Shown here: positions 49,101-62,102 of the stretch, one piece after another
How positions within the stretch are numbered: the stretch's first letter is position 1
Layout: every line of letters starts with the position of its first letter
DNA from: Opisthorchis felineus
Taxonomy: Eukaryota; Platyhelminthes; Trematoda; Opisthorchiida; Opisthorchiidae
Length of the DNA stretch: 64,000 bases
Reading direction: 5' to 3'
NCBI GenBank assembly: GCA_004794785.1
Contig: SJOL01006493.1
Location: 453,686 to 517,685 of the forward strand
The notes under the pieces: generated by a model
Told to the model about the DNA's origin: nothing
Database searches by the model: none
Seen by the model: only the letters and a program-made list of their open reading frames with translations
Position numbers and translations under genes: made by a program

Positions 49101-52100
49101 TTTTTCCTCGTTGTTAAAAACGGTCAGTGTGCGTCCCACGGATCCGTAGTATGGTTCGTTAATTCAGCATTTGGATTTGGCTGAAAGCGCCTAATGTTGG
49201 TAGTACGGAAGCGTAGACAGGGAGGTCACTCTAGTTTTGCACCATCTGATAAGCAATTAATCCGCGCACCACAGTCTGTAGAATAGGGATAAAGTCGAAA
49301 ATATTTGGGATTGGCATGTACCGATAGCGAATCGTTTAGGTAATTGTGTTGGACGTCGAATCCTCTTTTTGCTTTTGAAGTTGCTCCTAGGAACTTCAAA
49401 TTTTCCGACGTAAGTTTTCATGTACAAGGCACCCTCGTTATAAAGCCCTTCGTTTTTAGCGAACAGGTTACGATAAATGAATGTGGCTTTATGATTAATC
49501 CAAGCCCAGAAAAAGCTGTTTGCCTACAACAGAGCATGATGTAAATGGCCTATTCGAATAAAGGTTAGATTTTTTATCTGTATGGGACACCATTATCATG
49601 CCACGAATGTTTCTCACCATAACTCCTCTACAGCAAAATGCAATGCATCAGTTCCTGTCAGTTGATGATGAGTGCCGTCGGAAAATAAGTCCGGGATTGC
49701 TGCAGTGTGCGTTGGACGGATTCACATAAAATGCATCACGTAACAATACATCAACAAAACCTATATCGATACGATGATACCATGAAGTGGTACCATGCTT
49801 TTTCGCGCCCACCGTTTGGTCCGCCTACTTGCATAGTTTTGTTGTCTCATTTATTGGTTCATGAAGTCGAACTATCCTTCTGGATCACCTTGTTCAATTG
49901 TTCACTGGTTGCAAATCGACAAAAGTATGTACGTCATTTCGTGTTATTCATGTGCATCTGGAACTAGTTTTATTGTGGCTTGAGCTGTTGTTTTCCATTA
50001 GGCTGAGAAACTATTCATCTCTGGGTGTGCGACCTACATTCCCCATATGTCAATGGACTCAATGGACAACGATGAGTATTGCTCTCTGAGAACCAGTGCC
50101 GGACGATAATCGGGTTTGAACTTCTGGAATGCAAGAAAGCGAAAAACTGTACAAGCAGTTTTGCAGTTGATACAAACAGTTGATGAAAAACTTCGATTCC
50201 TTGGACATCGTTTCAAGTGAAACATAAGGCAAACTTCGTGGTACAAATTTGATTGAAGAGTACCATAAACGAGCGGTCCAGCTGCAACCCTTCTACTTTG
50301 CAACTGGGTGTTTAACCATACAAGTATACTCCACTGTTTTGATCGTTGTTTATGAGTGCGTGCGTACAAGATTTGCGTTTTATGGACCGCACCCCCTGGA
50401 CTCTATGTGGAATGTTATAGGCCTTTGGTACTGAGATAACAAAAATCTTCACAGCCAATAAAGCCAATAACAAAGTCTTATTTTGGTGGATAACTTCGTC
50501 AGGAAAAAATATTTTAAAAACATTAGTCCTATTTTATTGCCATTATGGATGCTCGTGAGCGCCTAGCGGTCGACATTGCGAGTTTGAACTGGAACCACGG
50601 ACTGTGTCTTAACCCCTCTATCATTTTTCACTTAAAGCAAAATTTCATAGCACTAGATCATCCTCGGATTTGTTGAAGGTTAGGTGTAATGTTCGGGGGA
50701 GGAGTAATTCGTCTCCTCTCTGGTTGTTTGTTGTGTTTATGCGAAGGATGGGTTGGATATGCTTCTGCGGTTCTCCAGTCGCCTACTATCGGACTGCATT
50801 TTCCTTCCCTCCGTTCTTAGCTCCCGGTAGCCGTTTTAGCGTTTTTGTCGTTTCGTTTGTGCAGTTTTTACGCACTTGCATACCTGTTTGTGGGGCTGCA
50901 CCACCCCGATGTCTGATGGAATTTCGGGTCGACAGTTGTACGCTACTTAGACCAAGTTGGCTCTCACTGTTTGTCAGTTTTGGATACTGGCCGTTTGTTT
51001 AAAGCATTTGTGACCGTTTCCGCGACTTGGTGACTCATCGTTTGCACCTTTGGTCAGCTGCGTTCTCCCACGCCTGTGCATGCTGTCACACACAACAACT
51101 TGGATGGTCTCATCCTGCGAAAATCCTGCTGACGTGACTCGTCTGTTGTACTCTGTTCCGGCAAAAACTGTCTTTTTCCACTTTGGGGAACCTACCTGTG
51201 CTACGATTATGCTAGTTTGCTATTGTTAACTGTTTCCCGAAAATCTTAGTCTAATGGGGGGAAACATTTCTCTGCAAACGAAGTTTTACATCCATGTAGC
51301 AAGTTGACGTGTCCTTTCGAACACTTGAACAGGTGCTCAATCAGGAGGGCGTTAAATCTCGACTTCTATGGGAGGAAGAAATGTAATGTCGGTTGAGCTT
51401 ATTCTTGGGGTGTAGTTAGGTACGAACTTGTCTAGGCTGGTCTGAGGTGGATGTTGCTGATTAGCTTCGAACGTTTTGCCTGTCATGTTGCGCTTCATCG
51501 ATTATTATGCTGGTTTGATTGTCTTCCAATCGTCATCTCAAAAACCACTGGAAATACTTGATCTTCGAGTTTCACCGCTCTTCCTCTGTCCTAGGTGAAT
51601 TTGATCGCCGTTATTGGCAAAGCAGATTCCATGACTGCGGATGAATGCCACCACTTCAAGCAAACTGTCAAAATCCAGTTAGAGGAAAACAAAATAAATT
51701 TATACAACTTTCCGCAGTCCGTGGTCAGTCTGGGCGGAGGGGCGACTGATAAGGTTCTGCAGGAGATTGTAGAATGGCGCGAACGACAGCCATTCGCGGT
51801 GGCTTGCAGCGGTCAGCTAATTAAAGAAGCAGATGGCCGCAAAGTAAGTCATCTTTTTGTTTGTAACTTGGTTTGAGGCTGAACAAATCTCAGGTATAAC
51901 TTGCTTGAGAGCAAATTCGTGCATGCCAACTAACCATTAATTTTGGACAGTCTCTACCGTGAACGTTCTTTATTGAGGTAGCACTGCCTCAGTTCACTCG
52001 CGCAGTTCTGTTTTGATTATTCTTTTCCCAATTCCTAATTTTATCAGATTCGTGGTCGAGTGTACCCGTGGGGTGTGATGGAAACAGACAATCTGGCCCA

Positions 52101-55100
52101 CAATGATTTCGTCGCTCTGCAGAACCTATTGTTGAACGTTCATTTGCAGGTAGGCTTTTATCCTTTCAAAACATTTGGCCAATTCACATCTTATTCCAAT
52201 GCAATAGTTCTTAGTTATCGCGAGTCTATGGGGAGTATACTCTCTTCATCAAATTATAAGGCAGTTGCTATTTTGTAGTTGTTGTCTCCTTGTAAGTAGT
52301 GTGAAAGAAGCGATCACAGTTCACCAGTACGCTGCCACCTGTTTTGCCGTGTTTGAGGCTTATCATGAAGGTGACTTTTCCGGATTCCAACACCTTTTTC
52401 GTACTTGAGCACCGAATGTTCATATATGTTGAATAAGTCATGTATTTGAAATTGCTTTGGTTCTATTTCGTTCTCCAACCTGATATGCAATGTAAAGGCT
52501 GCCTCAGCTTTCCGTAAAGCCGATATTCTTGGCATCGAAATGTCTGCTCTTTTTGCTATTACAGAGTCTCACATAAATACCAACCTGCTTTGCTACTGGG
52601 GAATTTATCATCTGACATGGCCGATTTTTCCTCTTTCCCTGAAGAGTCTTCATCTTTATGTCTGTGAGGCACCTAGGCTCACTGGTGTCTTAACGGTCAA
52701 ACCAAGCTAAGTAAGCGCAGTCAGGTTATGCTCAACAGGATCATGCGCAGACCTATTCAATGAGTTGAGCTCGAAATACCTCAGTGGCTAAAGAGCGAAC
52801 TTGCTGACCGTAAGGTCCGTGGTTCGAATTCGACTTTGGCATTTCGACTGCTCCTATACACCGAAGGACTGTTATATCTGAACGACTGTTGTTTTACTTG
52901 TTATTTAATAAGTGGGGCTGCGGGATCTAACCTCTGCTTCCAACGGCCATTGTGAATGTTGAGACGAATCGTTCTCCATTTCCTTCTCTCCCTCCCCCGT
53001 CCTGCGCACTCCCGGTTGGCTGGACGTTAGTGATACATCCTGGCACGAAAATCCGGTTGTCACTGGAGGCGTGATCTGTACCATAACTACCCGTCCTCGG
53101 GAAAACAGCTCCCCCCGGTAACCGGAGAAAATACATTTTCCGGTTCCCCTTGCAGTAGTCTTATACCAAGGTTTATTAGTTCCAATTCATCATCACAGTT
53201 AATACACTAATCTACCACACTAATAACTAATAACACACACTGCCACACTCTTGTCATTGAACCTAATTTAACTCAGCCGACAAGTTTTCTTGGATACCCA
53301 CATAGTGCTGCTCCTTGGAACATTTCACGACTGAACTGCAGCTTAAAGATTATACAGCTGAAGGTTAGGGTGGGGCAACGCACGCAGTGTCCAGTTTTCG
53401 GTGATTCCAACTGTTTTCGTTGTTCTGTAGGAACCATCGTCATCTTCAGATGTAAACCGCGTTCAACGGTGATCTGGGAAGATAGGGATGAATAGCTAGT
53501 GACTAAAGTGGCGGAGTCTGACCTTCGTTATGCAGGATCATCATGCTGCCTTGGTGCATGTATATGCAGGAGTTTTGAATAGGTTGAGCGTTTCGTTTCA
53601 CGAAACGGAAAACTCCATTCCACTCTCTCCTAAACTGTTGAAAAACAACCGTCCACAATTGGAATTCAATTGCCCGAGTGCAAAGGGTGAGCGACACGAT
53701 CATATTCAATCAAGAAAACGTTGTTTTAGAGTCCCCCAAAGGTAGTTCCTTGAGGGGGAGTACAATATCTTGTTGGAGCGGAAACATCGCACCATCAATG
53801 TTACTGTTGTTGTTTATCCTCGAAGCGAGGATCGCAGTTGTATAAGAAGTCCAGTAGTTAAGCTTTATCGAATTGCTTAGGTAACAGACTAATATCGTAC
53901 ATTCTTATCCATCAGTTTTCCCATTACCAGCTAAGGTTTTCGTAGTTATCTCAGTATGGTCCAGTTTATCAATAGTGGACGGTGTACGTTGACCATTGCC
54001 AGCCCATTCAACTTGTATTTCCCGTGATCTGATATTTTTTCAGTGTCTTAGTGTGGTTTGGATACACAGTAAGGTATTCCGATCAGTGTTCCTATGGTAG
54101 TTACGAGCGTTCTCCGGAAGCGTAGGACTGTCCCGCTGTTGTATATTTTCAACCCACCGGACCTGGAGTACTGTAGGGCTGTTCAGGAGAATGAATAACA
54201 CAATCCAGACACTTGACATTTCTACATCAAATCATCTGCCGTGTATTTTCGATAAGTCATTTCGCAAAATTCCTTAAGTTGGGTCCTCCATATCTTGGAC
54301 AGTGTAGTGAAAACAAGTTCACTGCCATTATGGATACCCAATAACAGACCCCTGTGCCTTGATGTCCTCTCATTTGCGCCTAATATTAGGGAGTTTGACC
54401 GTAGGGAATGGTAGGACAGGCATTAAAACGTATACATTTACGGGTCTTCGCAAGTAGCGAAGCTATACCGCTGTTTTTGCGCCGGTCTGTAGGTAGCAAC
54501 GCAGGTGACGTGTGAGTGCCAAGTGGTGAGATGTTCCACGACAGACCCACTACGCGGTCGTATCCGATATATCCCATTTGCTGTCACAGCCGAAGCTCTT
54601 GTCCTTATATCACACCCGTATCCCATGGGTCTCCACCTAGTAAAACTTTAGTTCCCATTTAATCGCTCTTCCATAAACGAATTTTATGTAATTCCTACAC
54701 GTATTGAGGTTGTCGCACAGGGTGTGAGGTGCTGTGAGCTTACGAATGGTGCCTGACCACGAACCTGAAATGGTGATCCATTACCAGACTACTCATTTAT
54801 GTCACTTTCCGCCTTCTGGTTCGGCCGACGCTCTTACAGAGAATGACATAATATTTATCTATTTAGTTTTGGCGTAGTTTTCCCAGTCGTATTGCCAATT
54901 CGCGACACAGAACAGCAACTAAATAGAATTGTGCCTTGGATGGTGGAAACCAGTGGAGGACCAAATATATGATATGCCACTTCATCTATCAACAGAATAA
55001 ATTCGGACGCTTCGAGACGATTTTGTAAACAAACCGATTATTTTGAATCGCGATCATTAGCCTAGGGCGAGCACAGTACCAGGCAGCGATCTACCATACA

Positions 55101-55959
55101 TTCTCCGGATATTTTGATTGAAGTTGACTTCGGAAGCCAATACTGACCGACCGAATACTCCACTGAACAGAAATCGAGATCCAGTCAGGTCGTACATACG
55201 TATGTCTGGCTTCTTCGGGGTGTCACGACGTGTTTGGTGGAGCGGTCAAGTACCCCTGAGATGATTTCCCTGCCACCCGGTAAGATAGACACCTCGGTAA
55301 AGGAATTTATTCATAGCGTTTCCCCGTATCTCGGACATCATACTTCAAAACCATAATTTTACCGTACTTCTGTTAACCCAATCGGTTCCCGTTTTCGGTC
55401 CAACCGATGCGAATGCTTCTATCACCCACTTTGATGCAGCCTTTGGAAGAGTGAACTGCTCTCAACTACTTCACGAGACAATCCTACATAGTTGTGGAAT
55501 AAGCGCTGATTTCCCGTTAAACTCTCGCTGAATTAAGCCTGTTGGCGCGTCCAAAACGGCAATGGTAGGACTGCATTCGCCGCCATTGTACTAAACATTT
55601 TCTATGAAATCCGGTTATGGGTCTATGGTCTAGAATTAGCTTCCTGTTGGCTGTGACTCTGCTGGATTCTACTTTTCCCCTTTTCGCCTTAAGAACAATA
55701 TTTTCATGGATGAGGCTTTCCAAGTGCCACTTCTGCTAACGATCCTTTTTCTCTTCCATAGGATCTGATTGACGTCACTACCACTGAACATTACGCCAAA
55801 TTCTTTGCCGCCAAGATGACAACCATTGCCGAGGCTAGCCAGTTCCCCACCGAGCCTGATGCGCGCGAGCCGCTAAGTCAGTTGGAGGCGGAGCGTAACG
55901 AACAGAAGAGACGTCTATCTCGGATGGAGGCTGATATGGAGGCGGTGTTTGAACAAAAA
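43044..55959 (+). CDS. SEPT7-like: septin, SEPT7-type (partial, six coding exons, 3' end not found)
   Basis: Septins are GTP-binding proteins that assemble into hetero-oligomeric filaments at the cell cortex and in cytokinesis. Exons, with GT/AG boundaries: 43044-43185, 43218-43399, 48622-48972, 51595-51843, 52048-52149, 55762-55959, giving 408 codons so far. Seen in order are a [10 protein letters not shown]-loop (84-92), PGPS followed by a basic residue (108-113), the G3 motif DTPG (141-144), [10 protein letters not shown] near 152, the G4 motif GKAD (233-236), the septin unique element GRVYPWGV near 311-318, and a Glu/Lys/Arg-rich coiled-coil start (about 375-408). PGPSxR and DNSxCWxP are features of the SEPT7 subgroup as I know it. 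Introns from exon 2 onward are all phase 0. The start codon is the first ATG in the open frame upstream of the GTPase. The last exon or exons, expected to extend the coiled coil, were not located by 64000. Confidence 0.88.
43218..43399 (+). CDS. SEPT7-like: septin exon 2 (G1/P-loop)
   Basis: Encodes [19 protein letters not shown] (basic alpha-0 region) and the P-loop GSPGLGKST, ending with NSENP. The donor is GTGAGC at 43400. The usual septin P-loop reads GESGLGKST, so Ser-Pro replaces Glu-Ser. Secure from 43247 onward; the first 30 bases depend on the upstream junction. Confidence 0.88.
46409..46560 (+). mobile_element. tRNA-derived SINE-like element of a second type
   Basis: Head GGTAACTCAGCGGTTAAGGT (46409 onward) and B-box CACGGTTCGAACCC (about 46444-46457) are tRNA-like. 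The body differs from the SINE at 290-472, so it is a different family or subfamily. The right end is not defined and no target duplication was found. Confidence 0.5.
48488..48522. repeat. AAGT/GAGT microsatellite
   Basis: Imperfect tetranucleotide repeat (TAAGTAAGTAAGTAAATAAG, then GTGAGTGAGTG) inside the septin intron. Confidence 0.8.
48622..48972 (+). CDS. SEPT7-like: septin exon 3 (switch I to G3 and beyond)
   Basis: 117 codons, phase 0 both sides, acceptor TATACAG and donor GTATGT. Encodes [21 protein letters not shown], and [27 protein letters not shown] has Gln where septins generally have Asp after the second Gly. The end LHDK joins the next exon's [11 protein letters not shown] as in other septins. 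Confidence 0.93.
48973..51594 (+). other. septin intron 3 (2.6 kb)
   Basis: Donor GTATGT, acceptor TGTCCTAG. No recognisable content. Confidence 0.8.
51595..51843 (+). CDS. SEPT7-like: septin exon 4 (G4 motif)
   Basis: 83 codons, phase 0. Encodes [17 protein letters not shown], the xKxD guanine-specificity motif (Gly replaces the usual Ala of AKAD), then a helix-rich stretch and EADGRK. The donor is GTAAGT. Confidence 0.94.
52048..52149 (+). CDS. SEPT7-like: septin exon 5 (septin unique element)
   Basis: 34 codons, phase 0, acceptor TTTATCAG and donor GTAGGC. Encodes [15 protein letters not shown], the GRxYPWG signature of the septin unique element that lies at the G-interface region. The intron before it is only 204 bp (51844-52047). 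Confidence 0.94.
52150..55761 (+). other. septin intron 5 (3.6 kb)
   Basis: Donor GTAGGC, acceptor CTTCCATAG. It holds a short SINE copy at 52773-52890 and is otherwise unassigned. Confidence 0.8.
52773..52890 (+). mobile_element. tRNA-derived SINE, internally deleted copy 3
   Basis: Same family as 290-472 and 11718-11912: ACCTCAGTGGCTAAAGAGCG head, GTGGTTCGAATTCG B-box, then a jump to the 3' part (ACCGAAGGA ... CTGAACGACT). About 70 bp of the body is missing. No target duplication recognised. Confidence 0.65.
55762..55959 (+). CDS. SEPT7-like: septin exon 6 (C-terminal helix and coiled-coil start)
   Basis: 66 codons, phase 0, acceptor CCATAG and donor GTAAGT. Encodes [15 protein letters not shown], the end of the GTPase region, then [20 protein letters not shown], the start of the coiled coil. 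The frame is open into the donor, so at least one more exon must follow. Confidence 0.93.
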
Positions 55960-58121
55960 GTAAGTCGTGGCTTGTATTATCCGTTTATGTTGCAAGGTAT
56001 ATCGAGTAAATGGCGCTCATTCTGACCCTCTTCCCGAAAAGAGCACCCTTCGGCAAGTGAATACCTCGCATTTCCGCACTCCATAGGACCATTTTTGTGA
56101 ACCGAACCCTCAGTCGCTGAACTTTGATGCGTTAGTTGTCATACTGAAGAGCTTCTTTTCGTGGTCTGCATGAATTCGCGTTATTTCCAGAATCGGCCCA
56201 ACCAACCAAATTTTCTCCAAAGAAAAACAAGTCGAACCCAACTTATTCTTGGGTTACTGCGGCAATAGGGTGAATTTCCAGCGGTCATGATCATCGTCAC
56301 CTCCGGAGACAGCAGCATCAGTGTTTACGCTGATGCTTCACTGTCGTGTAACCACAAGGTGTGTGCAGCCTTAAATCAGAAGAGTATGAATGAGGAAGGG
56401 TCCTGGTGCTAAACTACGACAAACGTCATGGATGCCTACACTTCCAAAGTCTCAGTCAGACAGTTTGGAAAGAAAATGATACCGCGAATTTCACTGACAT
56501 TGTTTAGACCCCATTTCTTGTAATGCCCTAGCTAAGTGCACGGACGGTCACGGAGACCCCATCCTTGAAGGCTCACTGCACCGACAATGCCCAATTTCCC
56601 CAATATCTCTCACACTCTTCTTCAAAGTCCTACGTTGTCCACCCCTCAGTTTGCGCTATTCTGAAAAAGGCACGGGACACAAAGGTTGTCTCTGCAAACG
56701 ATTACTTCATATGCCTAGCACATGTTCGAGCTACCACAATATCATCATCGTCATTGACAGCAACACCAGACGAGAACACCGACGCTTCACCGTCGTACAT
56801 CCATGTCAGTTTATTTCATTAAAGCCTTGTAATCGAAAGAAGTAGGAAATGGGAAACCTAGGATCAGAGTGCAACAAAAATCTGAGGTGCCTACTCCTCC
56901 AACACTTAGTCATACAATCTGGATAGAAGCTAACAGCATGAACGCCACATCTAATACCTCCCCTTGAATTGCAAGTGGCATGTTCAAGAGACTGCACATC
57001 CTAGAGTATGACTTTGCACTCTGCAGGTGCAAGGGGCATGCCGAAAGATGGTATGATAATGGTCGGTCCATTCAGCAGGGCTTGTGCTTTGTCTCCGATG
57101 TCGTCGAGTTACCCCAGACCGACAAGGCTCTTACCAACAACGATTTGAACATAGTATTTTGAGGACCCTGTAGCGTTTGTCGCATCGTTTCGTCGATGAT
57201 AAAGTTGAGCAAAAAGTAGAGAATGGACGTCCTTGCCTGACACCACTTTTCGTAGGGGAGCTTTTAGGGATTACCATACACTCCCACCTCCCCGAAGTAT
57301 GTGAATTTAAGGACGGATTAGGTCCATGTACTTGTGAAGCATCCCATTGTGAAAAAGCATGGCTAGAAACACTGACTTGTCGGCAGAAGTGAACACACCT
57401 TTGAATTCAAGGAACCCCAAGATTGTGCTGGTGCACATGGTGCCATTCCAACACTAGACGCTGTTTTCCAGTGTCATGTACGAAACCAAAACAATTCATA
57501 GTCAACGGAAAAATGTGGAATTTGGAAGGATGCTAATCACACTAAATCACAGCACAAGCTGATTGTGGGGGACGATGTTTCTCAATAGTTGTGTCAGACA
57601 CTGGACTTATTAAAAGTGCGGAAGCAGGTGAAAAGGCCCTAGACAGGGCGGTTGCGTCGGCTGGGTGTTGTCGACCAGGAACTTCCTCAGCGAGTCTCTG
57701 AACTCAGGTGGAATGGTTTGGGTTTTTTGTGCGGGCCCAGCGCCCTCCATCATTCAGTCCCGTCTCATGTTAGTCACTTGTGGCCCGCGACGTAGCAGAA
57801 AGTGTATGGGGTCATTACACAAACTATTGTCCTAACAGTTTTATTCAGAGTTGAACTCAATTAACCGTCCGAACTGTTTTCGCATGTTGGTCTTTGAATT
57901 CCATCAACAATTACTTCTGCGTCATCCAAATCTGGCTTAGCCCACTTATCGGATTGTACCGCGGTTGCATGTGTTAGCGTGCTAGTTTAATCTTTTTGGT
58001 GCCACACTGCGTTTCGAAAACAGTGTACGTACAGCTTACCGCTATTGTACTCGGATGTTGCCATTTGTTACGGATGCAATGTTGCATCTGCCAAGTTGAT
58101 TACGCTTAACTTTCAAGGCAG
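55960..58121. other. septin intron 6 or flanking DNA, no exon found
   Basis: The septin's next exon should be rich in Glu, Lys and Arg with heptads. I found no such frame here. Frames at 56565-56822, 56980-57162 and 57177-57392 do not fit. Confidence 0.4.
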
Positions 58122-58123
58122 TG

Positions 58124-58185
<62 letters not shown>

Positions 58186-58188
58186 TAC

Positions 58189-58219
<31 letters not shown>

Positions 58220-58220
58220 A
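58122..58220. repeat. TA microsatellite with interspersed TACATA units
   Basis: Almost pure TATATA with several C interruptions (TATACATATA), about 100 bp. Confidence 0.95.
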
Positions 58221-60624
58221 TGTTACGTGCGGTTTTCTGCCAGAGGGTCGTGCAGTGTAGTAAGGTACGTTTGAGACTGCCTTTACTGAATTCGGCCATT
58301 CCAGTCAACCGCACCAAACTGCCAGCTGCACTTATACGCTATTCTATCCGTAAGTTTAGTAGTCTGTTTCAACAGCCAGGGTGACAAGATATCACAACGT
58401 AAGAAGGAGGTAAAGCGATGTGAGAAGGGATTGCAGATTTGGCAATATTGAGATGGATCGTAGGATAATGGATGCGCAGATTTGCACAAATGATTGCCCT
58501 GGAGCTGTTGATCTGTGAAAGGCAATTCTCATATGATAGAGAGCACTCGAAGCCTATGGTTTCAGATCAGCAGCGGACCTAAGTGGACCTGAGTTTCCAG
58601 ATAGCTCAGCTTAGTTCGTACCATTACTCTGGCAAGCACATTCGACAATGCAGTTGACATTGTTTCACTTCATACTTTTTGGTTTTGTCCCGCCACGATG
58701 CTACCTTGAATGACGAGTGTGGTGATGTGGCAAAATGGCAAAACGCACAGAAATCTGCGTTTTAGCGATCGATTAGAGAACGTGACAAAAACTCCGTGTA
58801 TGTCTGGTATTATGAGGTCACAGCAGTCCTCCAGTGAAGGAACCAAGCACAGCAGACGACCAGGTATCTTTCCTAATCCCCGTTCGATCGTGCTAATGGT
58901 TGATGACGAATGTACGTTTTTCAGTGAACGCTGTCAGGTGCACACCAACGCCTAAAGATTAGCATCATGAGAACACGATGGACTAAGTGAGAGATTTTGT
59001 CTAGTTTTAACTAACAACAAACAAATCAGGGGATTCGCTGGGGTTCGTCAGCACTGACCACGGGGGGATACCACTCCTGCTGAGACCGGACACCGTGATT
59101 CAGCCTAAAATACCTGTGTACAACAGTGTTCCTTCATAACGAACACACTAGCAGGACCAGTCGAAAACAGTCGGTTTATTTGGGAAGATGTTACAGACCG
59201 GCACCTTTTTAGGATGTAAAAGTAGTTTTAATTTGGGTTAATTTGCTCGTTTACTGATTAGTTTCCAGTGGGGGTTAACTGTTTTTGGGTTCATTTCATC
59301 GAATGAAATGTGTCGGGAAATTTAACTATTTTGGAGCAGTCAAGTATGTATTGTGCAAAACTGTCTCGCAACCCTCGTTGAGGACGTAAAAATTACCAGG
59401 CCTTTGAAGCTTGGATTTTAAAATCACAGCCTTGGAGAGACAATCATTCATGTTTCGTCCATATCGGAACTCATCAGTTAGGTATAACATGATTAGTCAG
59501 CTCGCCCACTGGTGGGCGATTTCGCCGCTTAATGTATATCCACGTGGTCACATCTGTGCCCGCGACGTATTTCAGCTGAATTGATTTCTTGGCTCACTCT
59601 GTCCGATGTTACAGTTAGGCTCGTGACGTCGGGTGGAATCTACTCTGAGCTGTTCTTACCAGACTCCGGAAGCTGACGAAACCTACCGAAAGTTGTTTCT
59701 ATAGTGGGGTCTTACGTGACATCTTTGATTTATATAGCTCAACCACATAGATATACACGTCGGAGCCACAGACAACGGATGGCCTAGAATTCTCTGAACG
59801 TCGTGATTGGATGAACTAGCCGGTATCCGGATGCAGCTCTCTGATTGCTACGTCACGTATGTTTCTCAGTTTATACTTTTTCCAACAGGTCTGCTGAAGT
59901 AAAACCCTTTGTGATTGAAACCCACCTTAAGGAACCGAATATTTCTTTCAGAATATTCAGTATGCGCTATGGCAAGGCTGGGGGATCCAACACAATTCTA
60001 ATGTGCATTGATTAGTTGCCTTTTTATTTGAACTGCTTTACAAATCCCAGTGGCCCAGTGAAAGATGAAATTGCTTATCGTATAGGAATAAACAGATCAA
60101 CTTTTATGGATCTCTGCTAACGCCACCTCATTATCACGAAATCAGTTCTGTTACTTACTTAAAAAATTACAAACTATATTAACCCTTGGGGTTATTCTCA
60201 CATCAGATGGTTGGAAACAAAGTGTGAAATAGAGTATGAAACCATTATGCACTCACGGAGGGTTAACGGTTTCAACATGTACACGACGAAGTTGTATGAC
60301 CTTGACAACCGCAGGATTTTGCTCTTATGTAGAATGGAGCCCAAGTGCATTATCAAACCAATCTGAATTGGCTCACTCACCAAGTATATCCCGGATTTTT
60401 CCGTGTGTCTGCTCATAGCCATAGACAGAGAAATTGAGACTGGGACATTATTGAGTTCCCACGGAGGAACCTTAGACACAAACGGCTGGTTGGACGATAC
60501 GTTACTCGTAACGACCTTTCGAAACCTGAGCAAAAACGGTTACTGACCCCAGCCGCACTGGGTTGGTCAACATGCAAGTTCGTGGGATCAGTGGTGTCTT
60601 GCTATCTTGGGTGATCGAGTAGAG
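58221..60624. other. unassigned DNA
   Basis: Nothing recognised. Confidence 0.35.
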
Positions 60625-61065
60625 ACTTCGTCGACCACATCTTCACACTCCGTCAGGTGTACGAACGACCCACAATCTTGGTGTTCTTTGACTTCAAGGG
60701 TGCGTTAGATTGTGTCGATCGCTCCTAACTAGATTTGCTCAACAGAGTTTGCCCCAGAAGTTTGTGGACATGATCTGCTCTTATACTCACATACTTTTGG
60801 GCGTGAGAGTGTATAGTGAGCTCTCTAAAAGGTTTCCTACAAAAAGTTGTAGCCTGCAAGGGTATCTATTCTCTCGTTTCTTGTTCAACTTCGTCATGAG
60901 TGAAATGATGAGGCAAACGCCGGAGAAACCCCCGGTGTTAAAATCGTTGCTGGTGAGAGGTCTGTCGATCTGGAGTGCGCAGACGACATCGTCCTCTTCT
61001 CTGAAGACGAAATGGAAGCACAAGCTCTGTTGAATAAACTGACCGTCACCGTACCACCTTTCCGC
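60625..61065 (+). pseudogene. LINE (RTE-like) reverse transcriptase fragment
   Basis: Plus-strand pieces read FVDHIFTLRQVYERPTIL then FFDFKGALDCVDRS (60630-60725), a GVRVYSELSKRF stretch near 60800, and ECADDIVLFSEDEMEAQALL near 60970-61035. These are the palm motifs of a LINE reverse transcriptase of the RTE-like kind as I remember it. The pieces lie in different frames, with stops. It is separated from a C-terminal piece at 61398-61505. Confidence 0.6.
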
Positions 61066-61351
61066 ATGTGCCTTTCACCTACAGAGTATTGTTTTATTGG
61101 TTGTTGGCGTGTTCGCGGAGCTTGGCAGTTGGATACAACTTCGTTTGTGGCAGTTCAGATGGTTGCTGAAGTAGTTCAGAATCTGGTCCATGTGCGTTTC
61201 TTTCCTGTATGCTTCACTTTGTAGTTGGCCGTCTGTCGTCCTTCTGACGAGCGCATCTAGGGGCGCCGATTTATTGTTCTCAGTTTCGATTGTGAAGTGA
61301 ACACATTGTTCATCGTTTGGTTCGCTCGCGACAGTTCATTCTTCTTTACAA

Positions 61352-61373
61352 TTGTATTGTTGTATTGTTGTAT
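61352..61373. repeat. TTGTATTG tandem repeat
   Basis: Nearly three copies of the 8-bp unit TTGTATTG. Confidence 0.8.
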
Positions 61374-61397
61374 AGTTGCGATGAATGACTTCTGCGT

Positions 61398-61505
61398 ATG
61401 GGTAATCTGATGCATCTTCGAGCCTTTAACAACCGTTGTCTCAGAAGCGTTGCTGGTGTCGGATGGTGTCAGCGAATCCGTAACAAGGTAATCAAAAACG
61501 GTTGT
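61398..61505 (+). pseudogene. LINE C-terminal fragment
   Basis: LRAFNNRCLRSVAGVGWCQR (about 61410-61470) followed by IRNKV resembles the conserved C-terminal segment of LINE ORF2 proteins (FxxRCLR...W...N). It probably belongs with the reverse transcriptase fragment 330 bp upstream. Confidence 0.55.
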
Positions 61506-62051
61506 TCGGTTATGCAGCAGGTACTTTGGTCGCGGAAAACACTCAGCACCCTCAACTACTGTGACTTGGCCATGTGCTACGCATGCAGAAATATCGTCTA
61601 CCGAGACAAGTGTTGTTCTCTGCGCCTGCTTCGGAATGGTGCAAACTGCTAGATGGACAACGTATGACTTGACAGAAGGGTGTAAAAGAGATCACGAAGT
61701 GTTTGGCTGTGCTGTGGTCTGCCTTTAAGGTTGAGGCATCCGTGACCGTCGCTACAGAACAGTACACAACATTACTGTTCGATATGCTGTTCAGTTACGT
61801 GTTATTACACCTACATACCTTGAACGCGGGATCGCGTGTCCTCATCTTTCTCTTACTGGTGGCCTGTGTTGTGAAGTGTTTACAGCGGTCACGTTCCATT
61901 TGGGTAAACATGCGAGAAACTATGCGCTCATCTCCGTTTTTCCAGTTTCACTGGTAACCGTGCCGCGTATGGTGTGCATTGTGCAACACTGCCTACTTTA
62001 ACGTATGGTACGTTACACTGAAACTGGGACATATTTTCCGGATGTGAGCAC

Positions 62052-62054
<3 letters not shown>

Positions 62055-62101
<47 letters not shown>
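62055..62101. repeat. TA microsatellite
   Basis: About 46 bp of uninterrupted TA repeat. Confidence 0.95.

Positions 62102-62102
<1 letters not shown>

Noticed and set aside
50545..50605. Possible further tRNA-like SINE head
   Set aside because: Only a loose resemblance to A- and B-box motifs and no shared body with the SINE copies.
53740..53860. Polypurine-like TTGAGGGGGAGT followed by a possible LTR start
   Set aside because: Resembles the end of an LTR element, but no paired LTR, target duplication or coding sequence is near.
58045..58384. Tyr/Ile repeat proteins
   Set aside because: Artefact of translating the TA microsatellite.
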